Assembly (NCBI GenBank): GCA_946479535.1
Contig: CAMLGP010000023.1
Span: forward strand, 1-12,594
Direction of reading: 5' to 3'
Length of the DNA stretch: 12,594 bases
DNA from: an uncultured Bacteroidota bacterium
Lineage (GTDB): Bacteria > Bacteroidota > Bacteroidia > Chitinophagales > Chitinophagaceae
The stretch's first letter is position 1. Each line of letters opens with the position of its first letter. The position numbers and the translations under genes are program-made. Shown piece by piece: positions 7,380 through 12,594 of the stretch. Under the pieces are notes generated by a model. It was not told the DNA's origin. It searched no databases and saw nothing but the letters and a program-made list of their open reading frames with translations.

Positions 7380-8654
7380 TTAGAGACCGGTAGCTACCGT
7401 TTTCAATCCTCTTTCTTTTATAAGGTTCTCTCTTGTTTTTAACTGACGATAGGCTTCAATAGGTTTGAGTGCTCCACCTGCTTTAAGACGTGCCTCAGCA
7501 ACCAGTGGCCTTACATCAGTACGGTAAGCCTGCTGCAATATTTCCTGTGCTCTTACCACATCATTTGACTGACGGGCCGCTTCCAGTTCTTTTGCATCTA
7601 CCAGTAAAGCCTGGGCATAAGCGATCTTGATCGCTTCCACAGATTGCAAAAGATCTTCAAGAGGGTCTTTAATATTATGAGAGGCATCGATCATCCATCC
7701 CAGGTCAGTAGCATGATTCATTCCTCTTGCATCCATGCCTTCTACCAGTTCATTAAAGATCAGGAACAGCTGATAAGGATTAATACTTCCTACCGTAAGA
7801 TCATCGTCCCCATATTTTGAATCATTGAAATGGAACCCACCCAGTTTCCCTTCCATCAATAACAGAGAAACGATCTGCTCTATATTGGCATTGGGTAGAT
7901 GATGTCCCAGGTCAACAAGCGTATAGGCTTTGGACCCCAGCTTACTGGCATATAAATATGATTGCCCCCAATCCCCTACAGACATTGAATAAAAATTGGG
8001 TTCAAATGCCTTATACTCTACAAACATTTTCCAGTTATCCGGCAATGCTGCATATATTTCTTTCAGGCCTTCCAGTACATACTGAAACGCCTTGCGAAAA
8101 TTCAATTGTCCGGGAAATGATGAACCGTCAGACAACCAGACAGTGAGAGACTCAGAACCCAGCGCTATTCCATGTTTGATCACTTCAATATTATGTTCAA
8201 CTGCCTGCTTGCGCACCAATTTGTCAACATGCTGTAGCGAACCAAATTTATAGCTATTGGCCTGGTTGGGCTGATCCTGGAAAGTATTGGAGTTAACCGC
8301 ATCAAATTTCAATCCATGTTGTGCAGCCAGTACTTTAGTTGAATTGGCATTTTCAGGAATATCCCATGGAATATGAAGAGAGATGGCGCCACCAGACTGA
8401 TTGAGTGCATGCAGTAATCCCACATCTTCAATCTTCTCTTCCAGGTTACGGGGCTCGCCTCCAATAGAGAAACGGCCAAACCTTGTTCCACCAGCACCTA
8501 AAGCCCAGCTGGGAATAGCCACCTGGAAGTGGATCAGCTTTTGAACAATCTCATCCCGGTTACTAATAGATCCAGCAACAAACTCATAGTGCTGGCGATG
8601 TGTTTTGAGATTCGCATCATTCAGCTCCTGTATCTTATATTTTTCAAGTAGCAT
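7380..8654 (-). CDS. rhaI: L-rhamnose isomerase (Pseudomonas stutzeri type)
   Basis: This enzyme converts L-rhamnose to L-rhamnulose in the cytoplasm, using divalent metals in a TIM barrel. The 424-residue protein follows the P. stutzeri isomerase almost from end to end as I remember that sequence, rather than the E. coli RhaA. Shared segments include VAIPSWALGAGGTRFGRF (45-62), SLHIPWD (92-98), NSNTFQDQPNQANSYKFGSL (121-140), VDLGHH (247-252) and GGFHFNDSKYGDDDL (272-286). By that comparison the metal/catalytic set is Glu213, Asp248, His251, His275, Asp283 and Asp285, with another Asp in MIDASHN (321-327); all are present. Enzymes of this type often accept other aldoses such as L-lyxose or D-allose, so the substrate range may be wider than rhamnose. 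The gene lies 15 bp after rhaM and 8 bp before the kinase, so these are surely co-transcribed. Confidence 0.95.
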   Translation of the reverse strand: MLLEKYKIQELNDANLKTHRQHYEFVAGSISNRDEIVQKLIHFQVAIPSWALGAGGTRFGRFSIGGEPRNLEEKIEDVGLLHALNQSGGAISLHIPWDIPENANSTKVLAAQHGLKFDAVNSNTFQDQPNQANSYKFGSLQHVDKLVRKQAVEHNIEVIKHGIALGSESLTVWLSDGSSFPGQLNFRKAFQYVLEGLKEIYAALPDNWKMFVEYKAFEPNFYSMSVGDWGQSYLYASKLGSKAYTLVDLGHHLPNANIEQIVSLLLMEGKLGGFHFNDSKYGDDDLTVGSINPYQLFLIFNELVEGMDARGMNHATDLGWMIDASHNIKDPLEDLLQSVEAIKIAYAQALLVDAKELEAARQSNDVVRAQEILQQAYRTDVRPLVAEARLKAGGALKPIEAYRQLKTRENLIKERGLKTVATGL

Positions 8655-8669
8655 AAAAATCGTTTCCTA

Positions 8670-8984
8670 TTAAGGTAAATAAAATACTTCATTAAGGGGA
8701 ATGCTCACAGGGGAATTGTCTGGATTGCTTTCCATGATATCAGCCATATACTTCCACCATTTTTGCATAACAGGATGAGAAGGAAGATCATTCAGGGAAG
8801 CTGGTTCTGCGATCTTTAGTACGCCAAAAAGGCTGAGTGTTTCCGGATCCAGGAAAATGGAATAATCTGCAATACCGGTCTTCTTTAATAATGCCTCCAG
8901 CTCAGGCCATAACTCATCATGCCTTTTTTTGTATTCCGCTTCAAAGCCCTTGTGGAGCTTCATCTTAAATGCAATCCTTTTCAT
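8670..8984 (-). CDS. rhaM: L-rhamnose mutarotase
   Basis: RhaM interconverts the alpha and beta anomers of L-rhamnose so that imported sugar is supplied in the form the isomerase uses. The frame is open to an ATG at 9035, but that start would overlap the end of the upstream aldolase gene. The ATG at 8984 gives 104 residues, exactly the length of E. coli RhaM, and places the conserved Tyr18 and His22 at the same numbers. Further signatures are RRH/KRH followed by [11 protein letters not shown] (residues 24-34), ADYSIFLD (39-46), the WWKYM segment, and the C-terminal SNPDNSPVS...EVFYLP, nearly identical to the E. coli tail. It is a small alpha/beta-barrel (ferredoxin-like) cytoplasmic dimer in the known structure. 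It follows rhaEW by 16 bp and precedes rhaI by 15 bp. Confidence 0.95.
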   Translation of the reverse strand: MKRIAFKMKLHKGFEAEYKKRHDELWPELEALLKKTGIADYSIFLDPETLSLFGVLKIAEPASLNDLPSHPVMQKWWKYMADIMESNPDNSPVSIPLNEVFYLP

Positions 8985-9000
8985 GACAAGGGATGTTTGA

Positions 9001-11118
9001 TTAACGGACAAAGGCATTTGCAACTCCACCATCAATATTCAATACATTACCGGTTGATTTATCAAGCATTCCGTTCACAAATACCAGGCAGGCATTTGCA
9101 ATATCATCAGGCAGTATCACTTCATTCAGTAATGTTCTTTTGGCATAATAGGCTGGCAATTCAGCCACAGTTATTCCATAAGCTTTTGCGCGACCAGCAG
9201 CCCACTCACCTTCCCATATCTTGCTGTCACTGATCACTGCATCAGGATTCACCGTATTAACCCGGATCTTATCCTTTCCTAATTCCGCAGCATTCAACCT
9301 GCTTAAATGCATCTGTGCTGCCTTGGCAGAACCATAAGCGGCATTGTTTGGACCAGAAACCAGTGCGTTCTTGCTTACAATATTGAGAATATCACCACCC
9401 ATGGCCTGCTTTCGAAGTATTGAAACCGCTTCCTGGGTTATCAGGAACTGACCTTTCACCAGCACATCATATAATATGTCCCAGTCCTTTTCAGTATGTT
9501 CTTCTATGGGCTTTGATATGGAAAGGCCCGCACAGTTCACTACAATATCTACTCCTCCAAAATTTAGTGCCGCTACTTCAAATGCTTCCCTGATATCAGG
9601 AATATTGGTTACATCCAGCAATACTGATACAGAAACATCCTTATTGAAAGTTTTCTGGAATTCTTTGAACGCTCCTTCCAGTCTGTCTTCATCATTATCA
9701 TTTAATATTACACAGGCGCCTTCTTCTGTAAATTTTTTTGCGATAGCCTTACCGATCCCACCTGCACTTCCTGTGACCAGCGCAATTCTTCCGGACAATG
9801 GTTTTGGTTTAGGCATGCGTTGCAGCTTTGCCTCCTCCAGTAACCAGTATTCAATATCAAATGCTTCCTGCCGGGGCAAGGATGTATATTTTGAAATGGC
9901 TTCCGCTCCGCGCATTACATTGATGGCATTCACATAAAATTCAGCTGCTACCCTGGCAGTGGATTTATCCTTTGCAAAAGTGAACATTCCCACACCAGGA
10001 TAAAGGATCACAACAGGATTTGCGTCCCGGATTGCAGGACTATTGGGATGCTTATGTTCTTGATAATAGTCTTTATACAGATTGCGGTATTCCTCAAATT
10101 GCGGCGCCAGTTTTTCCTTGATAGCCTTTACCTGTGAAAGATCTTCTTCCGGTTTCAAGTTCAATACCAGCGGACTGATCTTGGTACGAAGGAAGTGATC
10201 AGGACAACTGGTTCCCATTGGAGCCAGCCTGTCCAGGTCTTTTGAATTAGTGAACTGAAGCACTGCATCACTATCCGTAAAATGACCGATCATTTTTGTA
10301 GCGGAGGAGCAGAAACCACGTAATATGGGCATAAGCGATATTGCCTTTGCACGTCGCTGGTCCTTTGGCAATGATTCCAGCTTTATACCACCGAATACTG
10401 CCTTTTGTTTAGCTATCTGTGATTCAATATAAGAAGCACATTTATCAATTACTTCCAGTGAATTGATATAACAGTCAAAGGCTGTATCTCCCCAGGTAAA
10501 TAATCCATGGGAGCCGAGCATGATGCCACGGATACCCGGATTATCATCCAGGCATTGTTTCAGTTTCAATCCCAGATCAAATCCGGGACGCTGCCATTCT
10601 ACCCATCCAATTGTGCCTTTGAATAATTCTTTGGTTATTGCCTTCCCATCCTTTGCCGCTGCAATGGCAATGGCTGCATCAGGATGCAAATGATCAATAT
10701 GTTTGAAAGGAAGAAATCCATGTAATGGAGTATCTATGGAAGGCGCTTTTGATTTGAGATCAAAAATGCAATGATTGAATAATTCTACCATTTCATCTTC
10801 ATGAGCTATACCGCGATATACATTTTTCAGGCTTCTCAGTCGGTCAACATATAAACCTGCCAATCCACTTTTTGTAAGCGTTCCAATATCTCCTCCTGAA
10901 CCCTTTACCCACATTACCTCAGTTTCTTTCCCGGTAAGCGGGTCTTTTTCGATGGTTTTGCAGGAAGTGTTCCCGCCGCCATAATTGGTGAGCCGGAGAT
11001 CGGCTCCTAATAAGTTTGAACGATAGATCAGCAGGCCAACTTCATCGCCTGCCAGTTCTGCGGCTTTGGTTTCATCCCATAAATAACTAACATGTTTAAA
11101 GGTTGCTGTAGCAGACAT
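9001..11118 (-). CDS. rhaEW: Bifunctional L-rhamnulose-1-phosphate aldolase / lactaldehyde short-chain dehydrogenase
   Basis: The 705-residue fusion joins two steps of rhamnose breakdown. The N-terminal class II aldolase domain (about 20-430) cleaves L-rhamnulose 1-phosphate to DHAP and L-lactaldehyde; zinc ligands are likely His143 and His145 in HIDHLHPDA and His204 in GSHGLFTWG. The C-terminal classical SDR domain (about 440-705) has the NAD(P) loop TGSAGGIG (449-456), NCAG (528-531), catalytic Ser582, and YGSAK with Tyr595 and Lys599. Related fusions (RhaEW of Bacillus and Chloroflexus, B. subtilis YuxG) oxidise lactaldehyde to lactate; whether this one oxidises or reduces to 1,2-propanediol cannot be told from sequence. 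All key residues are intact, so both halves should be active. It sits 17 bp after rhaT and 16 bp before rhaM, inside the operon. The start ATG at 11118 gives a full-length N-terminus. Confidence 0.93.
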   Translation of the reverse strand: MSATATFKHVSYLWDETKAAELAGDEVGLLIYRSNLLGADLRLTNYGGGNTSCKTIEKDPLTGKETEVMWVKGSGGDIGTLTKSGLAGLYVDRLRSLKNVYRGIAHEDEMVELFNHCIFDLKSKAPSIDTPLHGFLPFKHIDHLHPDAAIAIAAAKDGKAITKELFKGTIGWVEWQRPGFDLGLKLKQCLDDNPGIRGIMLGSHGLFTWGDTAFDCYINSLEVIDKCASYIESQIAKQKAVFGGIKLESLPKDQRRAKAISLMPILRGFCSSATKMIGHFTDSDAVLQFTNSKDLDRLAPMGTSCPDHFLRTKISPLVLNLKPEEDLSQVKAIKEKLAPQFEEYRNLYKDYYQEHKHPNSPAIRDANPVVILYPGVGMFTFAKDKSTARVAAEFYVNAINVMRGAEAISKYTSLPRQEAFDIEYWLLEEAKLQRMPKPKPLSGRIALVTGSAGGIGKAIAKKFTEEGACVILNDNDEDRLEGAFKEFQKTFNKDVSVSVLLDVTNIPDIREAFEVAALNFGGVDIVVNCAGLSISKPIEEHTEKDWDILYDVLVKGQFLITQEAVSILRKQAMGGDILNIVSKNALVSGPNNAAYGSAKAAQMHLSRLNAAELGKDKIRVNTVNPDAVISDSKIWEGEWAAGRAKAYGITVAELPAYYAKRTLLNEVILPDDIANACLVFVNGMLDKSTGNVLNIDGGVANAFVR

Positions 11119-11135
11119 ACGTCACATTTTATAAA

Positions 11136-12197
11136 TCACTCGGTTTTTAAATAATTACCAATTCCCACCACAATTACGGATGCAATAATGGCGGCAACGC
11201 CTATTGTTATTGTCAGACGTGTTTTTTTACTAACCCCTTTCCACTCTTTTAGAAAGAGTCCCCACATATTGGCTACCAGTATGATAAAGGCCATGTGCAA
11301 TATCCAGGAACTGGCGCCATTTCCCAGTTTGCTTTCTCCCATTCCATAGAAAAAGAACTGAAGGAACCATGTAGTACCTGCAATTGCTGCAAAAAGGTAG
11401 TTCCTGGCCAGGGGAGTGCTGGAATTACCGTAATCTGAAAAGCTTTTATTTCGGGTATTGAGGATCATACACCAGATAAAATTGGTGGTCAACCCTCCCC
11501 AAAGCAGAACAACGTAGGTAACGTTATTTTGATATAGCGGATTGAAGCCTGCGTTTACAGCTGCCTGAGCCATTGGCTTGCCGGCTTCGATGCCAAAGTT
11601 AAAGCAGGCGCTCATAATACCAGAAAAAATGGCCACAATTAGTCCTTTTGTAAGGTTGAATTCAGCCACTGATTTCTTCTTTTCAGCTTCCGGCAGCTCT
11701 TTTTCCTTTAGCATGCCTGCACGGCCACATATATATATACCCAGCAGGCAAAGGATCACCCCGGCCAGCACCACCATTCCCCAGGTGGTAGAAAGTAGGT
11801 CATTAAGGGTAGTTTTGCCCGGTTCCGGGTTGAAATTGTAGTAGATGGATGGTACCAGTGCTCCAAAAGCAGAACAGAAGCCCAATACAACTGAATTACC
11901 TAAAGACATGCCCAGGTACCGCACTCCCAGTCCGTAGGTCAGGCCTCCAAAGCCCCACAAAATGCCAAAGAGCATGGTATATTTAAGTGTATCTGCCGGA
12001 GTATTTTTAATGATCTCCGCAAATCCCGGTACCGTCAGGTAAGCCGCCAGGGGCGGAACGATCAGCCAGGAGAACAGGCCCCCAATGATCCAGTAACTCT
12101 CCCAATGCCAGCCTCTTACTTTCTTGAATGGCATGTAAAAACTACCTGACGCGAAACCTCCAATAAAGTGGAAAATAACACCTAAGATGACTTGCAT
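11136..12197 (-). CDS. rhaT: L-rhamnose/proton symporter
   Basis: RhaT carries L-rhamnose across the inner membrane together with a proton. The 353-residue protein has about ten hydrophobic segments and matches E. coli RhaT in its hallmark stretches: FYMPFKKVRGWHWESYW (20-36), WGFGGLTYGLGVRYLGMSLG (81-100), GRAGMLKEKE (158-167), EFNLTKGL (179-186), GIEAGKPM (202-209), and WFLQFFFYGMGESK (277-290) with SWILHMAF (297-304). The charged loop at about 160-180 is the expected cytoplasmic centre. It is the first gene of the operon, reading away from the GntR gene, and ends 17 bp before rhaEW. Presence of this specific importer, together with GH105 and lyase genes, means the cell takes up free rhamnose released in the periplasm rather than only oligosaccharides. 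Confidence 0.96.
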   Translation of the reverse strand: MQVILGVIFHFIGGFASGSFYMPFKKVRGWHWESYWIIGGLFSWLIVPPLAAYLTVPGFAEIIKNTPADTLKYTMLFGILWGFGGLTYGLGVRYLGMSLGNSVVLGFCSAFGALVPSIYYNFNPEPGKTTLNDLLSTTWGMVVLAGVILCLLGIYICGRAGMLKEKELPEAEKKKSVAEFNLTKGLIVAIFSGIMSACFNFGIEAGKPMAQAAVNAGFNPLYQNNVTYVVLLWGGLTTNFIWCMILNTRNKSFSDYGNSSTPLARNYLFAAIAGTTWFLQFFFYGMGESKLGNGASSWILHMAFIILVANMWGLFLKEWKGVSKKTRLTITIGVAAIIASVIVVGIGNYLKTE

Positions 12198-12315
12198 AAG
12201 TATTCAGATATGGCAAAACAATAAGGAACTAAAATATAAGTTAGGAGGGGGTTACCCATCATGTACTATCATGTAAATTACTAAATTGCAAGGGCTGAGA
12301 TAAGAAATCTACAAA
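12198..12315. promoter_or_regulatory. Divergent promoter region between rhaT and gntR
   Basis: This 118-bp space must hold the start signals for both the rhamnose operon (minus) and the regulator (plus). On the minus strand TATATTTT, about 30 bp before the rhaT start, resembles the Bacteroidota -7 box TAnnTTTG, but no TTTG lies at the right distance. On the plus strand TAAATTGC resembles the same box with one mismatch. The ATCATGTA repeats described separately fall where the -33 region of the rhaT promoter would be, which would suit repression. Exact start sites cannot be fixed from sequence. Confidence 0.5.
12258..12275. promoter_or_regulatory. Candidate operator: two ATCATGTA direct repeats
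   Basis: ATCATGTA occurs at 12258-12265 and again at 12268-12275, exactly 10 bp apart, about one helical turn, so a protein would meet both on the same face of the DNA. Each copy contains the self-complementary CATG. Imperfect GTTAC/GTAAATTAC flanks (12251-12281) give a weak larger dyad. Its position between divergent rhaT and a GntR-family regulator makes it the best operator candidate in the window. Function is inferred from position and spacing only. Confidence 0.4.
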
Positions 12316-12594
12316 ATGAAATCTTCACCTGTTTTTAAGCATATTTATTTCGATGATTTTTCCGCCACACCGAAATACCAGCAATTGGCCAACTCAATCA
12401 TAAAGGCTATTGAGGATGGTAAATTGCAGGTGGACGATGTGCTCCCCTCTATCAATGAATTGAGCTTCCAGTTCGAGATTTGCAGAGACACAGCGGAGAA
12501 GGGTTACAAATTCCTCAAAAACCAGGGCATCATTGGCTCCGTTCCCGGAAAAGGCTATTTTATCAAGAATATCGACGTCAACAGGACCACCAAG
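12316..12594 (+). CDS. GntR-family transcriptional regulator (5' part only)
   Basis: Only 93 codons are present; the gene runs past the right edge. Residues about 21-84 form a GntR winged helix-turn-helix: YQQLANSIIKAIEDGKL, then VLPSINELSFQF (the LPS-x-x-x-L signature), the recognition helix around RDTAEKGYKFLKNQG, and the wing GSVPGKGYFI. The cut-off part should hold the effector domain; in Bacteroidota regulators of this kind it is often a periplasmic-binding-protein-like sugar sensor, but that is not visible here. Divergent placement 118 bp from rhaT suggests that it controls the rhamnose operon and perhaps itself, with rhamnose or a catabolite as signal. The well-known regulator of B. 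thetaiotaomicron rhamnose genes is AraC-type, so this would be a different solution. Start ATG at 12316 gives the normal short N-terminal arm of this family. Confidence 0.9.
   Translation, partial: MKSSPVFKHIYFDDFSATPKYQQLANSIIKAIEDGKLQVDDVLPSINELSFQFEICRDTAEKGYKFLKNQGIIGSVPGKGYFIKNIDVNRTTK

Noticed and set aside
8985..9035. Upstream ATG for rhaM giving 121 residues
   Set aside because: It would overlap the end of rhaEW, and the shorter start gives exactly the family length with Tyr18 and His22 in register.
9476..9937. Plus-strand 153-residue Ser-rich frame
   Set aside because: It is antisense to the dehydrogenase half of rhaEW; the Ser/Ala-rich composition is the usual shadow of a real gene on the other strand.

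Overview
The window looks like a plant cell-wall (pectin/rhamnogalacturonan) utilisation locus from a member of the Bacteroidota, most likely a Chitinophagaceae-type environmental species. The basis is the enzyme set, secreted proteins with Sec signals followed by Gln, genes without Shine-Dalgarno sequences, AT-rich Bacteroidota-like promoter motifs and moderate GC. The family assignment is inference; no marker gene is present.

All genes but one lie on the minus strand and read from right to left as one 11-kb run. At the right edge a plus-strand GntR-family regulator begins (12316 to the window end, incomplete). Divergent from it is a compact L-rhamnose catabolic operon with 8-17 bp gaps: rhaT (rhamnose/H+ symporter), rhaEW (rhamnulose-1-phosphate aldolase fused to a short-chain dehydrogenase for lactaldehyde), rhaM (rhamnose mutarotase), rhaI (Pseudomonas stutzeri-type isomerase) and rhaB (FGGY kinase). 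After a gap of about 0.2 kb the direction continues into exported pectin enzymes: a GH105 unsaturated rhamnogalacturonyl hydrolase, a CE12-like rhamnogalacturonan acetylesterase and a GH39-like glycoside hydrolase. After a 367-bp spacer filled with palindromic tandem repeats comes a PL22 oligogalacturonide lyase that runs off the left edge.

The genes form a coherent route. Exported enzymes remove acetyl groups and unsaturated uronic acid from rhamnogalacturonan oligosaccharides and release L-rhamnose. RhaT imports it, RhaM interconverts the anomers, RhaI makes rhamnulose, RhaB phosphorylates it, and RhaEW yields DHAP plus lactaldehyde and then probably lactate. The GntR protein is the obvious candidate regulator; a pair of ATCATGTA direct repeats spaced one helical turn apart lies in the divergent promoter region.

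The least explained element is the repeat block at about 1046-1331: two near-identical 87-bp units and a diverged third, each a string of small palindromes, bounded by outward copies of a hairpin sequence. I found no CRISPR, tRNA, rRNA, transposase or toxin/defence gene. Most of the window is a well-ordered but conventional catabolic locus.
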